Below the pieces are notes generated by a model that worked only from the letters and a program-made list of their open reading frames with translations, searched no databases and had not been told where the DNA came from. This document shows positions 18,947-26,918 of a DNA stretch of 64,000 bases, in pieces (the first letter of the stretch is position 1; every line of letters begins with the position of its first letter). The position numbers were made by a program, and so were the translations under genes. This DNA comes from CAWDZK01 sp963807005. GTDB taxonomy: Bacteria > Actinomycetota > Actinomycetes > JACCUZ01. The DNA lies in assembly GCA_963807005.1 (NCBI GenBank), contig CAWDZK010000006.1:930001-994000 (forward strand), given 5' to 3'.

Positions 18947-19001
18947 CCCGCCTCCCGTGACCCGCCTCCCCTGACCCGCCGTCCCCTGACCCGCCGTCCC
19001 C
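18944..19001 (+). repeat. Four tandem 14-15-nt repeats at the end of rsmE
   Basis: Four consecutive units of TGACCCGCC followed by TCCCG, TCCCC or GTCCCC begin at the rsmE stop codon, which forms the start of unit 1. The units are two pairs of near-identical copies, suggesting recent slippage. Function unknown. Confidence 0.75.
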
Positions 19002-19004
19002 TGT

Positions 19005-19061
19005 TGAGTGGCGGGTAGTGGCGGTCTGAAGCCGCACTTCTGCGCCACTACGCGCCACTCG
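19005..19061. repeat. Imperfect palindrome downstream of rsmE
   Basis: GAGTGGCGGGTAGTGGCG (19006-19023) pairs with 19043-19060 with one mismatch around a 19-nt loop. It lies between convergent rsmE and the GerMN gene, where it could end transcription. Arm and loop lengths resemble the palindromes at 9491 and 10641, and all share CACTTC at the loop, but arm sequences differ. Confidence 0.8.
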
Positions 19062-19100
19062 ACGCAGACGGGCCACGGACGGACGGTGCAGCCCGAACCG

Positions 19101-20141
19101 CTACTTCACGGTGAAGGTCTTGGTGTCGACGTGCTGGGGGCTGCCGTCCTTCGCCGAGGACTCGAACGCCCGCAGCTCGTAGGTGCCGGCCGGCAGGTCG
19201 CCGAGCGAGCCGGCGAACTCGCCGAACTCGCCGTTGGAGCCACCCATGACCGTCCCTTCGTCGACGACCTTGCCGTCCTGGCGCAGCTGCCAGCTGATCG
19301 TCGCCTCGAAGGCGGTGCCGTAGCCGGTGAAGTCGACCGGCGACGACACACTCGCGCCCTCGGTCGGCGACAGCAGCCAGATCCAGCCCTGGACGTCGAT
19401 CATCGGCGCCCGCGCGAGCGGCTGGGACAGGTCGGTGTGGCCGGACGCCGGAGTCTTGCCGTCGACCAGCAGCCGGACCTTCTTCACGGCCTTGTCGTTG
19501 GCAGTGACGGTGTAGACGAGCTGCTGCACAGCGACCTCCTCGGCCTGCGCGCCCAGCTTCGGGAAGCCCGACACGTCGAGGGTGGCCGTGTCGCCGGACG
19601 TCGAGAGATCGAGCACCGTGGTGCCCGCCGGCCACGGCGACTGGTACTGCGGGTCCAGCGGCGCCTCGTTGAACAGGGTGGCCAGGGCGGCATCCACCGG
19701 GCCCATGCCCGGGTTGGGGCGCTGCTCGCGGTAGAGCCGGGGTCCCTGCCCGTCGTCCATGACGTAGTAGACGTAGACGTCACCCTCGATCGGCAGCGGC
19801 GTGTCGGACTCCGACGGGCTGGGCGTCGGGGACGGCGACTGACTGGTGGTCGGTGTCGACGTCGGGTCGGTGGCGGCGGTCACCGGCTTGTCGTCGCCCC
19901 CCAGCGCGAACACGGCGATCCCGCCGACCATCACGGCGAGCACGACAGCGGCGGCGAGTGCCGGTGTCGCCGGGTGCCGCCACCACGGGCGCCCGGAGGC
20001 GTCGATGCCGGAGCGGATGTTCTGCAGTCCGTCGTCCGAGGGGTTGACCATGTCGGCCTCCGAGGTGAGAGCGGCGCGCAGCCGCGCCGCGAGCAGGTCG
20101 TCGTCGTGGGACCCGCGGTGCGGGTCGTCAGGGGTCGTCAT
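19101..20141 (-). CDS. GerMN / Gmad2-domain membrane-anchored protein
   Basis: 346 residues. A ~55-residue cytoplasmic N-terminus and one membrane helix (ALAAAVVLAVMVGGIAVFAL) are followed by a Ser/Thr/Pro linker and an extracellular GerMN domain (YYVMDDGQGPRLYREQR to VRLLVDGKTP). It ends in a C-terminal Gmad2 Ig-like domain (IWLLSPTEGASVSSPVDFTGYG). The GerMN-Gmad2 pair occurs in sporulation and cell-surface proteins, but the biochemical role is unknown. Its ATG overlaps the stop of the upstream sigma-factor gene by 4 nt. The cytoplasmic tail plus membrane span would suit a cognate sensor or anti-sigma protein, although I see no zinc anti-sigma motif. Confidence 0.8.
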   Translation of the reverse strand: MTTPDDPHRGSHDDDLLAARLRAALTSEADMVNPSDDGLQNIRSGIDASGRPWWRHPATPALAAAVVLAVMVGGIAVFALGGDDKPVTAATDPTSTPTTSQSPSPTPSPSESDTPLPIEGDVYVYYVMDDGQGPRLYREQRPNPGMGPVDAALATLFNEAPLDPQYQSPWPAGTTVLDLSTSGDTATLDVSGFPKLGAQAEEVAVQQLVYTVTANDKAVKKVRLLVDGKTPASGHTDLSQPLARAPMIDVQGWIWLLSPTEGASVSSPVDFTGYGTAFEATISWQLRQDGKVVDEGTVMGGSNGEFGEFAGSLGDLPAGTYELRAFESSAKDGSPQHVDTKTFTVK

Positions 20142-20653
20142 CGGGTCGCCTCCAGGGCGGTGCGGAGAGCGGCCATGCCGCGGGACGCGTGGCTCTTGAC
20201 GGCACCCCGGCTGATCCCCAGGGTGTCGGCGATGTCGGCCTCGGAGAGGTCGACGTAGTAGCGGAGCACAAGGACCTCGCGTTGGCGGTCCGGCAGGGTC
20301 CGCAACGCGGTGAGGACCTCGGCGTGCTCGAGGGCGATCAGGGCTCCGTGCTCGGCGCTGGCGGCGTCCGGGGCCGGTCGCGGGGCCAGCCGCCCGGCCA
20401 CCTCACGGCGGCGCAGCGCCGACCGGGCCCCGTTGACCACGGACTGCCGCAGGTAGGCCAGCGCCTTGTCCGGGTCCTGCAGCCGACGCCAGGCTCCGTG
20501 CATCGCCACGAAGGCGTCCTGCACGACCTCCTCGGCGACGGCGGTGTCCCGCAGCAGCAGCGCGCCCAGCCGCACGAGCGAGCGGTAGTGCGCGGCGTAG
20601 AGCTGGGTCACGGCCTCGTCGGCCGCCCAGCCGCGCTCCGCGGGGACTGGCAT
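20138..20653 (-). CDS. SigE-family RNA polymerase ECF sigma factor
   Basis: 171 residues. Sigma region 2 runs from AVTQLYAAHYRSLVRLGALLLRD to DAFVAMHGAWRRL. Region 4 (LPDRQREVLVLRYYVDLSEADIADTLGISRGAVKSHASRGMAAL) carries the helix-turn-helix that contacts the -35 element. Sequence and length fit the actinobacterial SigE-family (SigE/YlaC-like) group. ATG 20653 has a good site (GAGGAG, 4-nt spacer); longer starts at 20680 (ATG) and 20692 (GTG) are possible. It is coupled to the GerMN/Gmad2 membrane protein, a plausible regulator. A pair of 12-bp palindromes covers the upstream region. Confidence 0.9.
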   Translation of the reverse strand: MPVPAERGWAADEAVTQLYAAHYRSLVRLGALLLRDTAVAEEVVQDAFVAMHGAWRRLQDPDKALAYLRQSVVNGARSALRRREVAGRLAPRPAPDAASAEHGALIALEHAEVLTALRTLPDRQREVLVLRYYVDLSEADIADTLGISRGAVKSHASRGMAALRTALEATR

Positions 20654-20718
20654 GCGTCTCCTCGTCGGCGCTGCGGTCATCAGCTCGGTCACACGCGTAC
20701 GACGCGGCGCTGGCCGGT

Positions 20719-20751
20719 CCGGTTTACCGGATCGGTGCACCGGTCTACCGG
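20719..20751. promoter_or_regulatory. Paired palindromic operator between the sigma gene and the HIT gene
   Basis: CCGGTTTACCGG (20719-20730) and CCGGTCTACCGG (20740-20751) are two near-palindromic 12-mers whose starts are 21 bp apart, two helical turns. On the minus strand the first contains TAAACC, a possible -10 for the sigma gene, and the second falls near -35. The arrangement suggests cooperative binding by a dimeric repressor or activator. Confidence 0.5.
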
Positions 20752-20799
20752 GCACCGGGTCCTGCCCGCAGCCCGCCACGCCGCTCGGCGCCGTCTCGG

Positions 20800-20805
20800 T
20801 AGGGT
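20800..20805 (+). promoter_or_regulatory. -10 box of a probable leaderless promoter for the HIT gene
   Basis: TAGGGT ends 6 nt before ATG 20812, and no Shine-Dalgarno is present. Confidence 0.5.
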
Positions 20806-20811
20806 CACGGC

Positions 20812-21162
20812 ATGGCCGACGAGACTGCCGACTGCCTGTTCTGCAAGGTCCTGGCGGGCGAGATCCCGGCCGAGGTGGTCCACGAGGGCGAGCGCGTCGT
20901 GGCCTTCCGGGACATCGCGCCGGTCGCCCCGGTCCACCTGCTCGTGGTCCCGCGCCGCCACCACCGCAGCATCGCGGACCTGGCCGGCGCCGACCCGGAC
21001 GCGCTGGCCGAGCTGGCGCTGGTGGGCGCCGACCTGGCCCGGGCCGAGGGTCACGACGACTACCGGCTGGTGTTCAACACCGGCGCCCGGTCCGGCCAGA
21101 GCGTCTTCCACGTCCACGGCCACGTCCTCGCCGGGCGTGACATGACCTGGCCACCGGGGTGA
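20812..21162 (+). CDS. HIT (histidine triad) family nucleotide hydrolase
   Basis: 116 residues, the size of HINT-branch proteins. CLFCKVLAGEIPA at the N-terminus supplies the usual zinc-type cysteines, and the triad HVHGH is at residues 100-104. HINT proteins hydrolyse nucleoside phosphoramidates and acyl-adenylates. The stop codon overlaps the GTG of the next gene (GTGA), indicating an operon with the serine hydrolase. Leaderless expression is likely from the -10 box 6 nt upstream. Confidence 0.93.
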   Translation: MADETADCLFCKVLAGEIPAEVVHEGERVVAFRDIAPVAPVHLLVVPRRHHRSIADLAGADPDALAELALVGADLARAEGHDDYRLVFNTGARSGQSVFHVHGHVLAGRDMTWPPG

Positions 21163-22511
21163 GCGGCCCGGTCGGCCGGCCCCTGCCCAGCGGTACGGCG
21201 GCCCGGCTGGACCGCGAGGTCGCGACCCACCAGGCCGACTGGCGCGCCACCGGGCTGGCCGCCACCGTCGTGCGGCACGGCGCCCCGGTCTGGCACGGGT
21301 TCGTCGGCACCTCCGACGCCGACGACCCGGCGGCCCTGCCGACGCCGGAGACCCAGTTCCGGATGGGCTCCATCACCAAGACGTTCACCGCCGTGCTGGT
21401 CATGCAGTGCCGCGACGACGGTCTGCTCGGGCTGGACGACACCCTGGACGTCCACCTCCCCGGCACCCGCCACGGCGGGCTCACCGTCCGCCGCATGCTG
21501 GCCCACCTCTCCGGGCTGCAGCGCGAGCCGGCCGGGGAGGTGTGGGAGAAGCCGGAGGGACCGCACCTCGAGGAGATGCTCGCCGGCCTCGAGCACGCCG
21601 AGGCCGTGCTGGGCCCGGCCGAGCGGTGGCACTACTCGAACCTGGCCTACGCGCTGCTCGGGGAGGTGGTCGCGAGGCTGCGGCGCAGCTCCTGGGAGGA
21701 GGCCGTGCACGACCGGGTGCTGGCCCCGCTGGGGCTGCACCGCACCACCCCGCGGCGGGTGCCGCCGTTCGCGCGCGGCTACTTCACCGACCCGTACGCC
21801 GACCGGGTGCACGAGGAGCCGGAGTTCCCCGGCAACGCCTTCGCCCCGGCAGCCGAGCTCTGGAGCACCGTCGACGACCTGGGCCGCTGGGCGTCGTTCC
21901 TGGCGGACCCCGACCCGGCCGTCCTCGCGCCGTCCTCGGTCGAGCAGATGTGCTACCCGCAGGCCATGTACGACGTCGACGCGTGGACGTTGGGCTGGGG
22001 GCTCGGGCTGATGCTGCACCGGCGGGGCGACAAGGTGGTGGTCGGCCACGACGGAGCCATGCCCGGCTTCCTCGCCGGGCTGGCCGTCCGGCGGCCGGAG
22101 AAGGTCGGCGCCGTGGTGCTCGTGAACACCTCGGCCGCGGCCGACCCCGGCGGTCTCGCCGTCGACCTCGTGCTCCGGGTCGTCGCCGACGACCCGGACG
22201 TCGCCGAGGCCTGGCGGCCGGGGCCAGGGGTGCCGCCGCACGTCGAGGAGCTGCTGGGCCAGTGGTGGTCCGAGGGCACCGCCTACGTCTTCTCCGCCCG
22301 CGCCGGGAAGCTCGAGGTGCGGCCGCTCGCCGCCGGCCCCAAGCGCCCGCCGGCCGTCCTGGCCGAGGAGGGCCCGGACCTGTTCCGGGTGGTCTCCGGC
22401 CGCGAGCAGGGCGAGCTGCTGCGGGTGGTCCGGGGGCCCGACGGCTCCGTGGACCGGCTCTACTGGGCGACCTACCCGGTCACGCGGGACCCCCGCCCGT
22501 TCGGTGCCTGA
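21159..22511 (+). CDS. Beta-lactamase-family (class C-like) serine hydrolase
   Basis: 450 residues with the serine beta-lactamase/DD-peptidase fold. The nucleophile motif SITK is near residue 70, the second motif YSN is in HYSNLAYALLG, and a KTG-like HDGAMPGF strand follows. There is no signal peptide, so it is probably cytoplasmic and more likely an esterase or peptidase than an antibiotic-resistance enzyme. A C-terminal extension of ~120 residues (from about 330) resembles the small beta-barrel seen in some D-aminopeptidase-like members. GTG overlaps the HIT-gene stop. Confidence 0.87.
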   Translation: MSGPVGRPLPSGTAARLDREVATHQADWRATGLAATVVRHGAPVWHGFVGTSDADDPAALPTPETQFRMGSITKTFTAVLVMQCRDDGLLGLDDTLDVHLPGTRHGGLTVRRMLAHLSGLQREPAGEVWEKPEGPHLEEMLAGLEHAEAVLGPAERWHYSNLAYALLGEVVARLRRSSWEEAVHDRVLAPLGLHRTTPRRVPPFARGYFTDPYADRVHEEPEFPGNAFAPAAELWSTVDDLGRWASFLADPDPAVLAPSSVEQMCYPQAMYDVDAWTLGWGLGLMLHRRGDKVVVGHDGAMPGFLAGLAVRRPEKVGAVVLVNTSAAADPGGLAVDLVLRVVADDPDVAEAWRPGPGVPPHVEELLGQWWSEGTAYVFSARAGKLEVRPLAAGPKRPPAVLAEEGPDLFRVVSGREQGELLRVVRGPDGSVDRLYWATYPVTRDPRPFGA

Positions 22512-22543
22512 GGCTGCGTTGGGCCGGTCCGGATCCCATCGCC

Positions 22544-22549
22544 TAGCAT
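22544..22549 (+). promoter_or_regulatory. -10 box of the phoH promoter
   Basis: TAGCAT lies 10 nt before ATG 22560. A TTGGGC at 22519 could be a -35 box, though the 19-nt spacer is long. No Shine-Dalgarno is visible. Confidence 0.45.
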
Positions 22550-22559
22550 CGATACCCAC

Positions 22560-23585
22560 ATGAGCGAGTCATCACAGACCCGGACGACGATCGTCGTCCC
22601 CGCCAGCCAGCCGATGGTCGCCGTGCTCGGCACCCGGGACGAGCTGCTGCGAGTGGTCGAGCAGGGCTTCCCGACCACCGACATCTCGGTCCGGGGCAAC
22701 GAGATCACCGTCAGCGGCGCACCCGGCGAGGTCGCCCTGGTCGAGCGCCTGTACGACGAGCTGGTCACCGTGCTCCGCACCGGCCAGGGCGCCACGTCGG
22801 AGGCGGTCGAGCGGATGATCTCGATGCTGCGCACGGAGACCGGCGAGCGGCCGGCCGACGTCCTCACCCTGAACATCCTGTCCAACCGGGGCCGCACCAT
22901 CCGGCCCAAGACGCTCAACCAGAAGCGCTACGTGGACGCGATCGACCGCAACACCGTCGTGTTCGGCATCGGGCCGGCGGGGACCGGCAAGACCTACCTG
23001 GCGATGGCCAAGGCGGTGCAGGCGCTGCAGGCCAAGCAGGTGACCCGGATCATCCTGACCCGTCCCGCCGTCGAGGCGGGCGAGCGGCTGGGCTTCCTCC
23101 CGGGCACGCTGTTCGAGAAGATCGACCCCTACCTGCGCCCGCTGTACGACGCGCTGCACGACATGATCGACCCGGACTCGATCCCGCGGCTGATGACTGC
23201 CGGCACCATCGAGGTCGCCCCGCTGGCCTACATGCGGGGGAGGACGCTCAACGACGCCTTCATCATCCTCGACGAGGCGCAGAACACCTCGGCCGAGCAG
23301 ATGAAGATGTTCCTCACCCGGCTCGGGTTCGGCTCCAAGATGGTCGTCACCGGCGACGTCACGCAGGTGGACCTGCCGGGAGGCACGTCGAGCGGTCTCC
23401 GGGTCGTGCAGGACATCCTCTCGGGCATCGACGACGTGGAGTTCTGCCGGCTGCACAGCCAGGACGTCGTGCGGCACCGGCTGGTGAGCGACATCGTGGA
23501 CGCCTACGGTCGCTTCGACGCCGCTTCCGAGGCCGCACCCGGGCGGCAGAGCGGGTCCGGCGGCTCCGGCCGGCGACGACGCTAG
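22560..23585 (+). CDS. phoH: PhoH-like ATPase
   Basis: 341 residues. A KH-like N-terminal segment (about 20-75) is followed by the P-loop GPAGTGKT near residue 138, then TRPAVEAGERLGFLPG, Walker B ILDEAQNTS and the sensor VTGDVTQVDLP. PhoH proteins are RNA-linked ATPases of the helicase superfamily and act with YbeY in rRNA maturation and ribosome quality control in some bacteria. The phoH-ybeY-corC-era order here is conserved in Actinobacteria. The TAG stop overlaps an upstream GTG of ybeY. Confidence 0.95.
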   Translation: MSESSQTRTTIVVPASQPMVAVLGTRDELLRVVEQGFPTTDISVRGNEITVSGAPGEVALVERLYDELVTVLRTGQGATSEAVERMISMLRTETGERPADVLTLNILSNRGRTIRPKTLNQKRYVDAIDRNTVVFGIGPAGTGKTYLAMAKAVQALQAKQVTRIILTRPAVEAGERLGFLPGTLFEKIDPYLRPLYDALHDMIDPDSIPRLMTAGTIEVAPLAYMRGRTLNDAFIILDEAQNTSAEQMKMFLTRLGFGSKMVVTGDVTQVDLPGGTSSGLRVVQDILSGIDDVEFCRLHSQDVVRHRLVSDIVDAYGRFDAASEAAPGRQSGSGGSGRRRR

Positions 23586-23608
23586 TGCCCGACCACGGAG
23601 ACGACGCA

Positions 23609-24076
23609 GTGAGCATCGAGGTCAATGACGAGTCCGGCGAGGGCGTCGACGGGGAACGGCTGGCGGCCCTGTCCAGGTTCGTGCTCGACGAGCTTCGGGT
23701 CCACCCGCAGGCCGAGCTCTCGATCCTGGCGGTGGACGTGGCAACCATGTCGTCGCTGCACGAGCAGTGGATGGACGAGAGCGGGCCCACCGACGTCCTG
23801 TCGTTCCCGATGGACGAGCTGCGACCAGGCAAGGACGGCGAGGAGCCCGAGCCGGGGCTGCTCGGCGATGTCGTGCTGTGCCCGGTCGTGGCCGCTGAGC
23901 AGGCCACCGCGGCCGGCCACCCGACCGACCAGGAGCTCGACCTGCTCACGACGCACGGGATCCTGCACCTGCTGGGGTTCGACCACGCCGAGCCGGACGA
24001 GGAGCAGGAGATGTTCGGGCTGCAGACCCGGCTGCTCGCGCGGTGGTCCGCCGTCCGCGACGGGGGCAGGGCGTGA
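23609..24076 (+). CDS. ybeY: Endoribonuclease YbeY (rRNA maturation factor)
   Basis: 155 residues from GTG 23609. The zinc site HGILHLLGFDH (H116, H120, H126) and TDVLSFPMDE are both conserved. YbeY is a metal-dependent endoribonuclease needed for 16S rRNA 3' maturation and 70S quality control. GTG 23609 is preferred over GTG 23585, which overlaps the phoH stop, because GGAG lies 8 nt upstream and the family N-terminus MSIEVxDESG starts there. The stop overlaps the GTG of the next gene. Confidence 0.95.
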   Translation: MSIEVNDESGEGVDGERLAALSRFVLDELRVHPQAELSILAVDVATMSSLHEQWMDESGPTDVLSFPMDELRPGKDGEEPEPGLLGDVVLCPVVAAEQATAAGHPTDQELDLLTTHGILHLLGFDHAEPDEEQEMFGLQTRLLARWSAVRDGGRA

Positions 24077-25377
24077 CGCAGCTGCAGCTCGTCGTCGCCG
24101 GCATCCTCGTCGGGGTGGCCGGACTCCTCGCCGGCGCCGAGGCGGCCCTGTCCAAGGTGTCCCGGGTCGCGGCCGACGACTACGAACGCGAGGGCCGCCA
24201 CGGTGCCCTGCGCCTGCGCCAGGTCCTCGACGACCCGGCGCGCTACCTCAACCTGCTCACCCTGCTCCGGGTGACGGCGGAGCTGGTTGCCACCGTCCTG
24301 GTCACCGTGGCGGCTCTGCACCTGTTCGACACCGTGTGGCAGGCGACCCTGGCGGCGGCTGCCTCGATGGTGGTCATCTCCTACATCGCCATCGGCGTCT
24401 CACCACGGACCCTGGGCCGGCAGCACCCCGGCCCGATCGCGCTCGCCGCAGCCAGGCTGGTGCATCCGCTGGCCCGGGTGCTCGGTCCCCTGCCGCGACT
24501 GCTCATCCTCGTCGGCAACGCGCTCACGCCGGGCAAGGGCTACCGAGAGGGACCCTTCGCCACCGAGGCCGAGCTGCGCGACCTCGTCGACCTGGCCGAG
24601 GAGAACCAGCTGATCGAGGACCGCGAGCGCGTCATGATCCACTCGGTCTTCGAGCTCGGCGACACGATCGTCCGCGAGGTCATGGTGCCGCGGACCGACG
24701 TGGTCTTCATCGAGCGCAGCAAGACGCTGCGCCAGGCCCTCTCGCTGGCGCTGCGCAGCGGGTTCAGCCGCATCCCGGTCATCGGCGAGGGCTTCGACGA
24801 CGTGCTGGGCGTCGTCTACCTCAAGGACCTGGTCCGCCGCACGTACGTGCACCGGGACGGGGAGTCGGTCGAGAAGGTCGACTCGGTCATGCGCCCGGCG
24901 GTGTTCGTGCCGGAGAGCAAGCCGGTCGACGAGCTGCTCCGCGAGATGCAGGCGCAGCAGACACACGTGGCGATCGTGGTCGACGAGTACGGCGGCACCG
25001 CCGGGCTGGTCACCATCGAGGACGTCCTCGAGGAGATCGTCGGTGAGATCACCGACGAGTACGACGTGGAGACCCCACTGGTAGACGAGCTCGAGGACGG
25101 CACCCTGCGGGTGAGCACCCGGCTGCACCTCGGTGAGCTGTCCGAGCGGCTCGACGTCGAGCTCGAGGACGACGACGTCGACACCGTGGGCGGCCTGCTC
25201 GCCAAGCACCTCGGCCGGGTGCCGATCCCCGGTGCCCAGGTCTGGGTCCACGGCATCGAGCTCACCGCGGAGAGCGCCCATGGGCGGCGCAACCGGATTG
25301 GGACCGTCCTGGTCAAGCAGGTGGACGCCCGCCCGGACGACGGGGCGCTGGAGGCGACCGATGCCGGGGAGCCCTGA
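24073..25377 (+). CDS. HlyC/CorC-family CBS-domain membrane protein
   Basis: 434 residues. It has an N-terminal CNNM/DUF21 membrane domain (about 1-150) and a CBS pair (MVPRTDVVFIERSKTLRQAL to VDEYGGTAGLVTIEDVLEEIVGEI). A C-terminal CorC_HlyC transporter-associated domain lies at about 345-425. The family is linked to magnesium/cobalt efflux and ion homeostasis. GTG 24073 overlaps the ybeY stop (GTGA). It sits in the phoH-ybeY operon and overlaps the next gene by 17 nt. Confidence 0.93.
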   Translation: MTQLQLVVAGILVGVAGLLAGAEAALSKVSRVAADDYEREGRHGALRLRQVLDDPARYLNLLTLLRVTAELVATVLVTVAALHLFDTVWQATLAAAASMVVISYIAIGVSPRTLGRQHPGPIALAAARLVHPLARVLGPLPRLLILVGNALTPGKGYREGPFATEAELRDLVDLAEENQLIEDRERVMIHSVFELGDTIVREVMVPRTDVVFIERSKTLRQALSLALRSGFSRIPVIGEGFDDVLGVVYLKDLVRRTYVHRDGESVEKVDSVMRPAVFVPESKPVDELLREMQAQQTHVAIVVDEYGGTAGLVTIEDVLEEIVGEITDEYDVETPLVDELEDGTLRVSTRLHLGELSERLDVELEDDDVDTVGGLLAKHLGRVPIPGAQVWVHGIELTAESAHGRRNRIGTVLVKQVDARPDDGALEATDAGEP

Positions 25378-25729
25378 GCCGACCGAGGGCGAGCTGCCGC
25401 CCGAGGACGCGAAGCTCGTGACCCTGGCCAGGTCAGCCCGCGCCAGGGCCGGGGCGGCCGAGGGGGCGGCGGTCCGGGACGACATCGGCCGCACGTACGC
25501 CGCCGCCACCGTCGCGCTGCCGTCGCTGCGGCTGAGCGCGTTGCAGGCGGCGGTCGCCGCTGCCGTGTCCAGCGGATCGGACCGGCTCGAGGCGGCCGTC
25601 GTGGTCACCGAGGACGACGGGCCGGCGCCCGCCGACAGCGCACTGCTGGCCGACCTCGCGGTCCCGAACCATCTCAGGGCACGGCCCGACGGCTCGGTTC
25701 GCGGTGTCGGGCCGCGTCGTGACGTCTAG
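25361..25729 (+). CDS. Degenerate cytidine-deaminase-like protein
   Basis: 122 residues starting at ATG 25361, inside the corC 3' end. The stretch GRTYAAATVALPSLRLSALQAAVAAAVSSG resembles the cytidine deaminase fold. The catalytic HAE and PCxxC zinc motifs are missing, so it is probably catalytically inactive. Short inactive deaminase-like proteins at this position between corC and era recur in Actinobacteria, which suggests a structural or regulatory role in the ybeY/era neighbourhood. Function unknown. Confidence 0.7.
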   Translation: MPGSPEPTEGELPPEDAKLVTLARSARARAGAAEGAAVRDDIGRTYAAATVALPSLRLSALQAAVAAAVSSGSDRLEAAVVVTEDDGPAPADSALLADLAVPNHLRARPDGSVRGVGPRRDV

Positions 25730-25745
25730 GGGCCGCCCGCCCGGT

Positions 25746-25751
25746 TACCGT
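25746..25751 (+). promoter_or_regulatory. -10 box of a probable leaderless promoter for the AI-2E-type permease
   Basis: TACCGT ends 6 nt before ATG 25758, which supports that start over an in-frame upstream one at 25704. Confidence 0.45.
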
Positions 25752-25757
25752 CGACCC

Positions 25758-26918
25758 ATGTTCCGCCGATCCCGCCCTCCGCTGCCGACGGTGGTCCCCG
25801 TCGTCGCCCCGCGCGATGCGGCGCCGTTCGACGGCGTCGAGACGCCCTACGTCCTGCGCTTCTCGGCCGCCTGGGCCTGGCGGCTGCTGCTCGTCGCCGC
25901 CGCGGTCTGGGTGTTCCTCTCGCTGTTCGCCCTGCTGTCGGTCGTGCTCGTGCCGGTCATCATCGGGTTGCTGATCGCGGCCGCGCTGTCGCCTGTCGCG
26001 GACCAGCTGGTGCGGTGGAGGCTGCCGAGAGGGGTGGCCACGCTGGTGGTGGTCGTCGGCGGGATCGCCGCGATCGCCGCGCTGGTCACGCTCGTGGCCC
26101 AGCAGTTCTCCTCCGGGTTCAGCGACCTGCGGTCGTCCTTCGACGACAGCCTGGGGAAGGTCGAGCAGTACCTCACCCAGCTCGGCCTGAGCCAGGCCCA
26201 GCTGGCCGACTTCTTCGAGCGGGTGCGGAATGGTCTCGGGTCGGGCGAGGGCAACCTCGGCGGCACGGTCGTCAGGACGGCGACGACCGCCGGCCACCTG
26301 CTGGCCGGCCTGTTCATCGCCCTGTTCGCCACCATCTTCTTCACCTACGACGGCCGGGGCATCTGGCGCTGGCTGGTGTCGCTGTTCCCGGAGCCCGCTC
26401 GCGACCGGGTCGACGGCGCCGGGACCAAGGCGTGGACCGTGCTCACCTCCTACGTCCGGGCCACCTTCGTGATCGCCGCGACCGATGCGATCGGTATCGC
26501 CCTCGTCGCTTGGCTGCTCGGCCTGCCGCTGGTCCTGCCGCTGGCTGTGCTGGTCTTCCTGGGCGCGTTCATCCCGGTCGTCGGCGCCGCGGTCAGCGGC
26601 ATCGCCGCGGTCGCCGTGGCGCTCGTCTCAGTCGGCCCTGTCACGGCACTGCTCATGCTCGGCGGTGTCATCGCGGTCCAGCAGCTCGAGGGCCACGTCC
26701 TCCAGCCGTTCCTCATGGGCCGCGTGGTCCAGGTGCACCCGCTGGCGATCGTCGTCGTGATCGCCGTGGGCGCCGAGGTGGCCGGCATCTTCGGTGCCCT
26801 GATCGCGGTGCCCCTCACTGCAGTCATCAACACGATCTCGACGCACCTCGCGGAGGCGCGGCGGGTCCGCCTCGCCCTGGAGGCAGATGCGCCCCCCGGC
26901 CTGCCGGCGCGGTCGTGA
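25758..26918 (+). CDS. AI-2E family transporter (UPF0118/PerM-like)
   Basis: 386 residues. Paired hydrophobic helices (about 45-110) are followed by a periplasmic-side helical segment (QQFSSGFSDLRSSFDDSL to NLGGTVVRTATTAG) and more helices including LGAFIPVVGAAVSG and the conserved EGHVLQPFLMGRVVQVHPL. The family includes TqsA and sodium/proton antiporter-like proteins; the substrate is not predictable. The stop overlaps the era GTG. It lies between the corC group and era. Confidence 0.9.
   Translation: MFRRSRPPLPTVVPVVAPRDAAPFDGVETPYVLRFSAAWAWRLLLVAAAVWVFLSLFALLSVVLVPVIIGLLIAAALSPVADQLVRWRLPRGVATLVVVVGGIAAIAALVTLVAQQFSSGFSDLRSSFDDSLGKVEQYLTQLGLSQAQLADFFERVRNGLGSGEGNLGGTVVRTATTAGHLLAGLFIALFATIFFTYDGRGIWRWLVSLFPEPARDRVDGAGTKAWTVLTSYVRATFVIAATDAIGIALVAWLLGLPLVLPLAVLVFLGAFIPVVGAAVSGIAAVAVALVSVGPVTALLMLGGVIAVQQLEGHVLQPFLMGRVVQVHPLAIVVVIAVGAEVAGIFGALIAVPLTAVINTISTHLAEARRVRLALEADAPPGLPARS

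Noticed and set aside
18944..19001. Tandem units considered as a CRISPR array or direct-repeat origin
   Set aside because: Units are contiguous with no spacers, only 14-15 nt long, and start at a gene stop codon.
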